Shown here: positions 1 through 7,212 of the stretch, piece by piece
Position numbering within the stretch: position 1 is the first letter of the stretch
Layout: each line of letters opens with the position of its first letter
NCBI RefSeq assembly: GCF_002115825.1
Contig: NZ_JFJZ01000003.1
Location: 62,001-126,000, forward strand
Reading direction: 5' to 3'
Origin: Thalassospira sp. MCCC 1A01428
GTDB lineage: Bacteria; Pseudomonadota; Alphaproteobacteria; Rhodospirillales; Thalassospiraceae
DNA length: 64,000 nt
Notes under the pieces: model-generated
The model's database searches: none
Told to the model about the DNA's origin: nothing
What the model saw: the letters and a program-made list of their open reading frames with translations, nothing else
Made by a program: the position numbers and the translations under genes

Positions 1-177
1 TCCCAGATGAATGGCCATACAGTGCGGTTCGCCGCATGGACAGAACCCGGCTTACAGGCCATCTGGTATTTTCTTTTTACGGTTCGCACAGGCCCCGTGC
101 CCAAAGGCCCGGCTTTGCAACAGGCCGTGCATTTCCCTGACCGTCACATATTGCGACCGCGTGCCATTTGGCCATAA
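1..177 (+). CDS. C-terminal end of an unidentified protein (partial)
   Basis: An open frame enters from the left edge and runs 58 codons to a TAA at 175-177. The codons are GC-rich at third positions, as in the neighbouring genes, but I do not recognise the peptide. It converges with the flavoprotein gene, and the hairpin at 182-207 lies between the two genes. It could be the tail of a real gene or a chance frame. With the upstream part missing, confidence is low. Confidence 0.35.
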   Translation, partial: SQMNGHTVRFAAWTEPGLQAIWYFLFTVRTGPVPKGPALQQAVHFPDRHILRPRAIWP

Positions 178-207
178 AAATGCCCGGCAAAACGAACCTT
201 GCCGGGC
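174..207 (-). terminator. Rho-independent terminator of the flavoprotein gene
   Basis: Perfect 9-bp arms GCCCGGCAA (182-190) and TTGCCGGGC (199-207) enclose an 8-nt loop. Read on the minus strand, the hairpin is followed by ATTTTTAT, a short U-run. It lies just after the stop of the minus-strand flavoprotein gene. Confidence 0.7.
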
Positions 208-228
208 GAAATTACATTCCGAAATCTG

Positions 229-852
229 TTATCCGCGTTCAGCGATCGACTTGGCAAAATGGGCATCGCTTTCTTCTTGCGATACCTCTTCCCCGCCTTC
301 AATCGACAACTGGTCTTTAATGATGGCACCCAGTGTTGGAAAACTTTTGCGGTTGATCTGGGCATCAACCTGCCACAGGCGCGACCGCATCAGTGATTTG
401 GCACAATGCAAGAAGGCCTCCTCAACCGTGATTTTAATCACGCTGATTGGCAATTTTCCGGTATGGGCAAACAGGTTCAAAAGTTCCGGGTCATCATCAA
501 GTTCGGCCGTGCCGTTAATACGCAGGGTCTCATTCATGCCTGGTACAAAAAACAGCAGCCCCACCTGCGGGTTAACCAGAATATTGGTCAATGTATCCAG
601 GCGGCGATTACCGGGGCGATCCGGCATCAAAAGGGTGTTATCATCTAGCACATGGACAAAACCCGGCCCGTCGCCGCGGGGGCTGACATCGGCCGACCCC
701 TTGCCATCTGCCGACGAAATAACAGCAAACGGGGATAGCTCAATAAAACGACGGCAATGTTTATCCAGCGCAGAAAGCTGTTTTTGCAGGGCAATTTCCA
801 GCGGATCACCGTAAATCGTCCGTAGTTGATCAAGGGTTTCAATCTTTGCCAT
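229..852 (-). CDS. PPOX-class FMN-dependent flavoprotein (pyridoxamine 5'-phosphate oxidase family)
   Basis: A 207-residue protein with the split-barrel FMN-binding fold of the pyridoxamine 5'-phosphate oxidase family, resembling the MSMEG_1061-like subgroup. The central part (SSADGKGSADVSPRGDGPG, then the NRRLDTLTNILVNPQVGLLF segment) is the usual flavin-binding core. I start at the ATG whose complement ends at 852 because AGGAGG stands 6 nt upstream. An in-frame start 17 codons earlier has no such site. The isochorismatase-family gene lies 70 bp upstream on the same strand, so they may be co-transcribed. The substrate is unknown. The family includes oxidoreductases and general-stress flavoproteins, so I do not call it a true PdxH. 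Confidence 0.85.
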   Translation of the reverse strand: MAKIETLDQLRTIYGDPLEIALQKQLSALDKHCRRFIELSPFAVISSADGKGSADVSPRGDGPGFVHVLDDNTLLMPDRPGNRRLDTLTNILVNPQVGLLFFVPGMNETLRINGTAELDDDPELLNLFAHTGKLPISVIKITVEEAFLHCAKSLMRSRLWQVDAQINRKSFPTLGAIIKDQLSIEGGEEVSQEESDAHFAKSIAERG

Positions 853-922
853 GCGGGCCTCCTGTATGCGGGATGGCACAAACTGCGTCAAACAAAGTTG
901 CAAGTCAATCGCAATAACTGCT

Positions 923-1486
923 TTATGACAGGATCTGTTCCGTCGTCAATATCGTGGCAAATTCGCCCGACAGGCTGGCAAGATGTACATCATGAACGGT
1001 TTGTGCGTCCACTTTACCGCCATCTGGCAAATAACGGTCAAAACAAAAACACGCATCACCGGCCAACAGCACGTCAAATCCCAAATTGCCCGCCATCCGC
1101 GTGGTGGTATTTACACAATGATCCGTACTAATGCCGCAAATCACCAGCTTTCCTGCGCCAGATGCCCGTAAATCCGCCTCAAGGGCCGTGCCGATGAAAG
1201 CCGAATTAACATTTTTGCCATAGGTTTTTTCGCCGTCTTTCGGTTGGGCGAAATCTTCAAATTCATGGCCGGACTGGCCCGGATACAACCGCGATTGCGG
1301 CGATGTTGAAAAATGCTGCACATGAATGATCGGACCTTGCCGGGCACGCCAACGTGCAAGCAACCGGGCCGCATTATGTTCGGCAGCGGGGTTATTGCGC
1401 TGCCCCCAATAATTCAGGTCGCGAAAACCTTTTTGCCAGTCGATCATGATCAAGGTGGGCTGTGTATGTGATGCTATATCCGTCAT
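923..1486 (-). CDS. Isochorismatase-family cysteine hydrolase
   Basis: 187 residues with the Rossmann-like fold and catalytic triad of the cysteine hydrolase family: Asp16 in MIDWQKGF, Lys91 in KNVNSAF and Cys124 in ISTDHCVNTT. Members hydrolyse isochorismate, nicotinamide, N-carbamoyl amines or related amides; the sequence alone does not fix the substrate. It is cytosolic, with no signal peptide. It is divergent from the GlxA-type regulator at 1634, and the 147-bp gap holds a long perfect inverted repeat, so the neighbouring regulator may control it. Confidence 0.85.
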   Translation of the reverse strand: MTDIASHTQPTLIMIDWQKGFRDLNYWGQRNNPAAEHNAARLLARWRARQGPIIHVQHFSTSPQSRLYPGQSGHEFEDFAQPKDGEKTYGKNVNSAFIGTALEADLRASGAGKLVICGISTDHCVNTTTRMAGNLGFDVLLAGDACFCFDRYLPDGGKVDAQTVHDVHLASLSGEFATILTTEQILS

Positions 1487-1562
1487 GTCAGATTTCCCTT
1501 GTCAGACCCGGCCCTGCCAAATGGCAACGCCCTTTATACGGGCTAGACTATCGCATCCACCC

Positions 1563-1599
1563 TTGGCATAAATGACAAATACCCCTTTATTTATGCCAA
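1563..1599. promoter_or_regulatory. Inverted repeat in the divergent isochorismatase/GlxA promoter region
   Basis: Two perfect 11-bp arms, TTGGCATAAAT (1563-1573) and ATTTATGCCAA (1589-1599), are separated by 15 bp. The centre-to-centre distance is 26 bp, about two and a half helical turns. It lies 35-71 bp upstream of the GlxA-type regulator ATG. Its position suggests an operator for that regulator; this is inferred. Confidence 0.5.
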
Positions 1600-1633
1600 A
1601 ACATCTGCCGTTCCCCATCAAAGGACCTGTCAC

Positions 1634-2647
1634 ATGAAAGCACATCGTCGCGTGGTTTTTATAATAACACCGCAATCGGTGCTGCTCGATATAACGGGGC
1701 CATTACAGGCTTTTCACGATGCCAACCTGCTGGTGCAATCAAACCAGGGCACACCCCATGCCAACATACCGCCTGCCCCGCCATATGAAATTATTCTGGC
1801 ATCACAAACAGGTGGTGCCATCGTTACCGATACCGGCATTGCCCTGCCAACGGTGCCACTGGCAGATCTGACAGATCAGCCCATCGACAGCCTTATTGTC
1901 GCAGGAACCGACGAACCTCTGACCGCCCTTGATGACCAGGCATTGCTGGGCTGGTTGCAGGCCCAAAAAACACAGGCACGCCGGATTGCATCCATATGTA
2001 TTGGCGCGTTTTTACTGGGGGCTGCCGGTATTCTCGACGGGCGAAATGCCGTTACCCACTGGCGCTGGTGCGACAGGTTGCAAAACCGGTTTCCCAAGGC
2101 CCACGTCAAACCCGACCCGATTTATATACGCGATGGCCCGGTCTGGACTTCAGCCGGGGTAACCACCGGCATAGATATGGCAATTGCCATGATCGAGGAG
2201 GATTTGGGCCGAGAAACAGCGCTGGCCGTGGCGCGCGGCCTGATCATGTTTATCAAGCGCCCCGGCGGCCAGTCGCAATTTAGTCAGCCCCTAAACCAAC
2301 AGGCCTATGACCGTAATGGCCGGTTTGATGCCTTGCATGTGTGGATGCGGAAAAACCTGCATTTACGGCTGGGCGTCGAAGACCTGGCGGCACAGGCCCA
2401 TATGAGCCCGCGTAATTTTTCGCGTATTTATGCCCGTGAAACCGGCACGGGCCCGGCCCATGCGCTGGAAAAAATGCGGATGGATGCAGCACGCGATTAT
2501 CTTGAAACCACCCATAACACCATTGCCCATATTGCCGTTTTATGCGGCTTTGGCGACGACGAACGTATGCGCCGCTGCTTTATAAAACATTTGGGTGTTG
2601 CGCCAGGCGCCTATCGCGCCCGGTTTACAACCAGCCTTTCCGTTTGA
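1634..2647 (+). CDS. GlxA-family transcriptional regulator (DJ-1/PfpI domain plus AraC HTH)
   Basis: 337 residues in the two-domain GlxA layout. Residues about 5-190 form a DJ-1/PfpI (class I amidotransferase-like) ligand domain, with a cysteine at the nucleophile elbow (Cys122 in ASICIGAFLLG). Residues about 225-330 are an AraC-type double helix-turn-helix ending in the usual HLGVAPGAYRARF. Relatives control catabolism of choline, glycine betaine, carnitine or arginine. The adjacent divergent isochorismatase-family hydrolase is a likely target. The last 23 bp overlap the 3' end of the convergent CorA gene. The effector is unknown. Confidence 0.88.
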   Translation: MKAHRRVVFIITPQSVLLDITGPLQAFHDANLLVQSNQGTPHANIPPAPPYEIILASQTGGAIVTDTGIALPTVPLADLTDQPIDSLIVAGTDEPLTALDDQALLGWLQAQKTQARRIASICIGAFLLGAAGILDGRNAVTHWRWCDRLQNRFPKAHVKPDPIYIRDGPVWTSAGVTTGIDMAIAMIEEDLGRETALAVARGLIMFIKRPGGQSQFSQPLNQQAYDRNGRFDALHVWMRKNLHLRLGVEDLAAQAHMSPRNFSRIYARETGTGPAHALEKMRMDAARDYLETTHNTIAHIAVLCGFGDDERMRRCFIKHLGVAPGAYRARFTTSLSV

Positions 2648-3854
2648 AATACCAAAGCGGACCAACGGCCGACAAAATCATCAATCCAATCGCCAGCGGA
2701 TAGCCAAATTGCCAATGCAGTTCGGGCATGAACTGAAAGTTCATACCGTAAATGCTGGCGATCAGGGTGGGGGGCAAAAACGCCGCCGCCGCGACCGAAA
2801 AAATCTTGATGATATTATTCTGTTCCAGGTTGATCATGCCCAGTGTCGCATCCAGCAGAAACGTCACCTTGTTGGCAACGAAATTGGCATGTTCGGTAAT
2901 CGACAAAATATCGCGTGAAAGCGTTTTCAGCCGTGCTTTCGGGTCTTTTTTAAACCGGGCCTGGGTGTTTAAAAACAGCGCCATGCGATTCAGGTTCAAC
3001 AGGCTATCCTTGGCCTTGCTGGCAAGGTTGCCTGCCCGGCCAATACGGCGCAGGTTTTCGTGGTGATCCTGGTCTGATCCGTTGCCTTCCTTGGAAAACA
3101 CCGCATTGGAAATTTTCTCAAGATCAGCAACAGAAATTTCCATAATATCTGCCAGCCGGTCAACAATCTGTTCCAGCAAACCCAGCAAAACCGCGTCAGC
3201 CGAACTTGCCAGCCCCGGCGTGCGCTTCACCCGCCGCGTATAGGTTTTAAACGGGATCGGGTCGGCATAACGCAACGTAATCAGCGTTTTTTTGACCATA
3301 ATAAAGGTAACGGCAATGGATTCAGGGTCGTCGGTTGCGGCTTTGTTTAACACCGTTACCGTCATGAACAACGCACCGTTTTCATCATACAAACGCGATG
3401 AAAGTTCAATTTCCTGCATTTCTTCACGGGTTGGCACCTCAATGCCAAAACGGGCTTCTATCGCGCGCAATTCGCTGGCTGTTGGCTCGAACAAATCAAT
3501 CCATACCGGGGCGGCCTTGGCCGCCTTGCCCGGTGCAACGATTTTGGTTCCCGCCAGCACCGCAAGCTCACCGGCCCGTTCGCCGGTTGCCTCGTGCCCT
3601 GCATCGTTGCCTGTTTCGTCAACATGTTCCCGGGCAAGCTCGCGATCGAGTTGTTCGGTAGGGTTGTCGCTATCGCGGTAAATGTCGTCCTCGGCGTCAT
3701 AGTCATCATGGTCGCCAGCGTGTTTCGCGCTCAGTTCAACCGCGCCATGTTCTTCAACATCCGCCCCGGACACGGTAACGTCGCCTTCGGTATGTTCCGG
3801 CGCATCGCCATCTGTCGATGTGCGTAGCGGGGCGTAAATTTCGTTGCTTTCCAT
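2625..3854 (-). CDS. CorA-family divalent cation transporter with long acidic N-terminal extension
   Basis: 409 residues. From about residue 115 (VWIDLFEPT) onward this is a standard CorA/ZntB protein: a cytoplasmic domain with a long helix, then two C-terminal membrane segments with the signature YGMNF between them. Family members form pentameric channels moving Mg2+, Co2+ or Zn2+ across the inner membrane. The first 110 or so residues are an additional Asp/Glu/His-rich, low-complexity tail. The gene is monocistronic and converges on the GlxA-type gene with a 23-bp 3' overlap. Whether it carries Mg2+ (CorA) or Zn2+ (ZntB) cannot be told here. Confidence 0.88.
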   Translation of the reverse strand: MESNEIYAPLRTSTDGDAPEHTEGDVTVSGADVEEHGAVELSAKHAGDHDDYDAEDDIYRDSDNPTEQLDRELAREHVDETGNDAGHEATGERAGELAVLAGTKIVAPGKAAKAAPVWIDLFEPTASELRAIEARFGIEVPTREEMQEIELSSRLYDENGALFMTVTVLNKAATDDPESIAVTFIMVKKTLITLRYADPIPFKTYTRRVKRTPGLASSADAVLLGLLEQIVDRLADIMEISVADLEKISNAVFSKEGNGSDQDHHENLRRIGRAGNLASKAKDSLLNLNRMALFLNTQARFKKDPKARLKTLSRDILSITEHANFVANKVTFLLDATLGMINLEQNNIIKIFSVAAAAFLPPTLIASIYGMNFQFMPELHWQFGYPLAIGLMILSAVGPLWYFKRKGWL

Positions 3855-4001
3855 GTACGTTCTCCGTCATCTCGGACCGGGACATTTTGGCCATGTATGA
3901 CCTGCAAGGCCGGTTTTGTCACCCTTTCAGTCGTGACAGTTCTTTAACATACCCGCCATCAACAGCATTATCGACAGGTCGGCACGCTGCCCCCTTAACA
4001 G

Positions 4002-4862
4002 CTAAAACGGTAAAACCGTCTGAAATACAAACGGGCTGACATCACTTGCATTTCCGCGTTTTTCATCAAATGTTGCCGCAACCTTTGCCATGAATTCGCT
4101 TTTTTCAATCATCTGGTTTTGGTTGCTGTCAAATTCAGGAAACAGCAATTCCAGTCTGCGGGCCTCGGTACGCAACCGGTTACGGTTGGCATCGGCCGAT
4201 CCGGGCAAGGCCTCGACGGCGGAAAATTCGCGCATCACCAGCACATTATCACCGTTTATGTCATGACGGCGAAACATCCAGGCCGCATAACTTGCTGCCT
4301 CGTCGGCATTGATCCGGCCATCCTGATTAATGTCGGACGGGTGATATTGCGCCCGGTAAATCGTAACCTGCTCGGGCACCGCCATCGGCGGCACCACCAG
4401 CCCGCCCTTGCGGGCAGCATCCATCTGTGCCTGCGTTGCGGCATTGGCACCGGCGGCCCCATTGCCATTTTGCGCACCGGCAACATTGGGCACATTAACA
4501 CCGGGAATGGCCGGCATGGGAATCCCCGCACTGCCCGTTCCAAACCCGTCATCATCACTGCTCTGCCCAACTGCGGCACCCGTCATGCCACCAAAACCGC
4601 CGAGCCCACCCAGCCCGCCAAGACCAAATTGCTGCAACAGGGCGGGGTTATTTTGCAATTGCTGCATCAGGGCGGGCAGCATCTGGCGCATTTGCGGGGA
4701 AATGGCGCTATAAGTGCTGTCCGACTGGTTTTTACCATGGTTTGCCGTGCCCGAACGGCTTTGACTGCTGGTACTGTTTTGGGCCAGTGCAGGCAAAGTC
4801 ATCAACAGGCAAGGCACAAAAACCTGGCAGGCAATTAACCTGATTATAGTCTTTATTTGCAA
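4002..4862 (-). CDS. Exported EF-hand calcium-binding protein
   Basis: 286 residues. A signal peptide is clear (hydrophobic 8-25, cleavage likely after Ala27 in PALA-Q), so the protein is periplasmic or secreted. The first half is low-complexity and includes a Gly-Leu repeat at 81-92. Three EF-hand-like loops follow at about 177-188 (DINQDGRINADE), 201-212 (DINGDNVLVMRE) and 245-256 (DSNQNQMIEKSE); the third has Asn and Gln in place of some acidic ligands. The role is unknown; calcium binding is inferred from the loops. It is divergent from mraZ. Confidence 0.8.
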   Translation of the reverse strand: MQIKTIIRLIACQVFVPCLLMTLPALAQNSTSSQSRSGTANHGKNQSDSTYSAISPQMRQMLPALMQQLQNNPALLQQFGLGGLGGLGGFGGMTGAAVGQSSDDDGFGTGSAGIPMPAIPGVNVPNVAGAQNGNGAAGANAATQAQMDAARKGGLVVPPMAVPEQVTIYRAQYHPSDINQDGRINADEAASYAAWMFRRHDINGDNVLVMREFSAVEALPGSADANRNRLRTEARRLELLFPEFDSNQNQMIEKSEFMAKVAATFDEKRGNASDVSPFVFQTVLPF

Positions 4863-5110
4863 AACTGACTCCGGTTCGCAACAGGGCGGGCAGGCAGATC
4901 ATAACAGGCAAAGGCACAATTTATCCCATCAAACTCCATCCTGGCCCAAAAACCAATCCCCGATGGGCTGCTATGGTCATATTTGGGTTTTCATGGTCCA
5001 AAACGCAAAAACATACTGAAATCGCACCTTTTATGCCCTGTTCAGCCCAATATGCCCCTACCCAAAAAAGGCCAGAAAAGGGCAGAATTGCCCACAAATT
5101 TCATAGTTGA
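4863..5110. other. Intergenic region between the EF-hand gene and the MraZ boxes
   Basis: About 250 bp without a gene. It must contain the minus-strand promoter of the EF-hand gene and possibly part of the dcw promoter. Single NCCCA words occur at 5045, 5060 and 5090 but are not in phase with the array that follows. I cannot pick a convincing -35/-10 pair. Confidence 0.5.
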
Positions 5111-5155
5111 ACCCATCAATTCCCATTGACCCCCATGATATCCCATGGTACCCCA
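5111..5155 (-). promoter_or_regulatory. Array of five MraZ-binding boxes (TGGGN, 10-bp period)
   Basis: Five NCCCA words start at 5111, 5121, 5131, 5141 and 5151. On the minus strand they read TGGGG, TGGGA, TGGGG, TGGGA, TGGGT, each exactly 10 bp from the next. This matches the known MraZ operator of TGGGN direct repeats spaced one helical turn apart. The array ends about 107 bp before the GTG start of mraZ, so autoregulation of the dcw cluster by MraZ is the natural reading. Here the TGGGN words lie on the strand opposite to mraZ, and there are five rather than the usual three or four. Confidence 0.85.
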
Positions 5156-5261
5156 TTCCATAGGCATTTTAGCGGTGCCGAGTGGGGCACAGACGTCTGG
5201 TTGGCGATGTCTTTTTCCAAACTTCGTTTTCCAGTGGTCGATTTTCAGGGGATTAAGGCGG

Positions 5262-5780
5262 GTGCTGTTCACCGGGACGCACATTCACAAACTGGATCGG
5301 AAAGGGCGCGTATCCGTGCCCAAACGGTTCCGTGCCGCCCTTGAAGAAGACGGATTTGCCGGCATTTATGTTTATGAATCCCCCAAGGAACCCACTGTCG
5401 AAGGCTGTTCTGAAAGCCACATGGAACGCATTGCGGCATCGCTTGACGATCTGGAAATGTTTTCCGACGAGGCAGAAGACCTTGCCGACACCATCCTTGG
5501 CGCGTCGCATGCCCTGCCGTTTGATGGCGAAGGCCGCATCATTTTGCCACCCGAATTAATCGAATATGCCGGCATCACCGATCAGGTTGCCTTTGTGGGC
5601 CGGGGCCGCACCTTCCGCATCTGGAACCCCGACACCTTTGCTGATCGTAAAACCGCCAGCCGCACCCGGGTTGTCAATCGCGGTTCAACCCTTAAGCTGA
5701 AACCGGCTGCCGCGTCCCCTGCGCGTAGCGCCGGCATGCCCCCCGGTTCTGCTGTGGAAACACCGGAGGACGAGGCATGA
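5262..5780 (+). CDS. mraZ: Division/cell-wall cluster transcriptional regulator MraZ
   Basis: 172 residues when started at the GTG at 5262; the first residues LFTGTHIHKLDRKGRVSVP match the usual MraZ N-terminus, and an upstream ATG in frame would add an unlike 39-residue leader. Two AbrB-like swapped-hairpin repeats are visible, each with the DxxxR motif (Asp12-Arg16 in DRKGR; Asp88-Arg92 in DGEGR). MraZ binds TGGGN repeats as a multimeric ring and represses its own cluster; such repeats sit upstream at 5111-5155. The C-terminal 35 residues are a Ala/Pro/Ser-rich tail beyond the usual end. The stop overlaps rsmH by 4 nt. Confidence 0.92.
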   Translation: MLFTGTHIHKLDRKGRVSVPKRFRAALEEDGFAGIYVYESPKEPTVEGCSESHMERIAASLDDLEMFSDEAEDLADTILGASHALPFDGEGRIILPPELIEYAGITDQVAFVGRGRTFRIWNPDTFADRKTASRTRVVNRGSTLKLKPAAASPARSAGMPPGSAVETPEDEA

Positions 5781-6775
5781 CAACATCCCCCTTGCTGTTT
5801 GACCCGTCTGCGCCGGCCCCGCACAAACCGGTTTTGCTGCGCGAAGTGCTGGAATATCTAAAACCCGCCGAAGGCGAAATCATTGTAGACGGCACATTTG
5901 GCGCAGGCGGTTACAGCCGCGCCATTCTTGATCATGCGCCCTGCACCCTTTATGGCATCGACCGCGACCCAAGCGCGGTTGAAACCGGCACCAAACTGGC
6001 CGCTGACTATAATGGACGCTTTCACATGGTTGAAGGCTGCTTTGGCGATATGGCAACCCTGCTGCCGACACACGGTGTTGCACAGGTGGATGGCATCGTT
6101 CTTGATATCGGTGTGTCGTCGATGCAGATCGACCAGGCTGATCGCGGATTTTCGTTTCGCACCGATGGCCCGCTTGATATGCGCATGTCGATGTCTGGCC
6201 CCAGCGCGGCTGATTTCATCAATACCGCCGACGAAGAAGACATCGCCAATGTCATTTACCGGTTTGGCGAAGAACGCGCCTCGCGCAAGGTCGCCCATAA
6301 AATTGTGGAAATGCGCGCCGAAACCCCGTTTACCAGCACCGGCCAGCTTGCCAGTGCCGTGCGATCGGTTGTGCGTAAATCCAAAGATGGCATCGACCCG
6401 GCGACCCGTACTTTTCAGGGCCTGCGCATCCACGTAAATGATGAACTGGGCGAGCTGGACCGCGCCTTAAATGCCGCCGAAGCCATTTTGAAACCGGGCG
6501 GACGGCTGGTAGTTGTCACCTTCCATTCACTGGAAGACCGGCTGGTGAAAACCTTTTTCAAGGAACGCTGCGGCGACCCGCGCAAACAGTCGCGCCGCCT
6601 GCCCGGCGAACCCGAAGCCGCCAAACCGACCTTCAGCACACTTAGCCGCAAGGCCGTCACCGCTGAGAAAGACGAGTTGCGCGCCAACCCGCGTGCCCGG
6701 TCGGCCAAATTGCGCGCTGCAGCGCGCAACGACCTGCCCGCCACCGCCACCCTTAAAGCAGGAGGCACCGCATGA
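5777..6775 (+). CDS. rsmH: 16S rRNA (cytosine-1402-N4)-methyltransferase
   Basis: 332 residues, the usual length for RsmH (MraW). The N-terminal HKPVLLREVLEYL, the SAM-binding segment DGTFGAGGYSRAIL, the DIGVSSMQID motif and the C-terminal TFHSLEDRLVK are all family marks. The enzyme methylates N4 of C1402 in the 16S rRNA P site. It starts within an ATGA overlap with mraZ and ends in another with ftsL, pointing to translational coupling. Confidence 0.96.
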   Translation: MTTSPLLFDPSAPAPHKPVLLREVLEYLKPAEGEIIVDGTFGAGGYSRAILDHAPCTLYGIDRDPSAVETGTKLAADYNGRFHMVEGCFGDMATLLPTHGVAQVDGIVLDIGVSSMQIDQADRGFSFRTDGPLDMRMSMSGPSAADFINTADEEDIANVIYRFGEERASRKVAHKIVEMRAETPFTSTGQLASAVRSVVRKSKDGIDPATRTFQGLRIHVNDELGELDRALNAAEAILKPGGRLVVVTFHSLEDRLVKTFFKERCGDPRKQSRRLPGEPEAAKPTFSTLSRKAVTAEKDELRANPRARSAKLRAAARNDLPATATLKAGGTA

Positions 6776-7212
6776 CCAAAATCGTAACCGGTTTCTGGTT
6801 TTTAATGACGGTTTTGATCGGCGTTGGCACCTATTGGGTTTCGCACGAAGTGGAACGTCTGGAACGGCGTTATGCCGCCATTCAGTCCGACATTCTTGAC
6901 GAACAGGAAAGCATCCACGTTTTTCAGGCGGAATGGAGCTATCTGAACGCACCGGGCCGGATTGAAAAGCTGGCCCGGGAATATCTGAAACTTGACCAGA
7001 TTCAGCCCCTGCAAATGGCCAGCATCGACACAATTCCGACCGACACCGATGCCAAACGCTACCGTCTGGACAAATTTGGTGAAGCCGTGGCCTATATGCC
7101 CGCCCCGCGCGACCGGCCAGGCGAAAGCGCCTATGACGAAGCATCGGAAAACATGATCATTGATGGCCCCAGCGTTGGCATTCCTGCCCCGGAAACCGGG
7201 GGCCAGCAATGA
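6772..7212 (+). CDS. ftsL: Cell division protein FtsL
   Basis: A 146-residue bitopic membrane protein in the usual ftsL position between rsmH and ftsI. There is a short cytoplasmic start, one membrane helix at about 5-23 and a periplasmic coiled coil at about 24-60, then a low-complexity tail. FtsL joins FtsB and FtsQ in the divisome and helps activate FtsWI septal wall synthesis. Sequence conservation is low in this family, so the call rests on topology, the coiled coil and gene order. It overlaps both neighbours by 4 nt. Confidence 0.88.
   Translation: MTKIVTGFWFLMTVLIGVGTYWVSHEVERLERRYAAIQSDILDEQESIHVFQAEWSYLNAPGRIEKLAREYLKLDQIQPLQMASIDTIPTDTDAKRYRLDKFGEAVAYMPAPRDRPGESAYDEASENMIIDGPSVGIPAPETGGQQ

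Noticed and set aside
11-814. Long open frame on the + strand over the first 800 bases
   Set aside because: It lies opposite the flavoprotein gene, whose conserved motifs, ribosome site and terminator are all on the minus strand; the + frame product is like no protein I know.
5145-5261. ATG-started N-terminal extension of MraZ
   Set aside because: It would run through the last MraZ boxes, adds 39 residues unlike any MraZ, and the GTG at 5262 gives the standard N-terminus.
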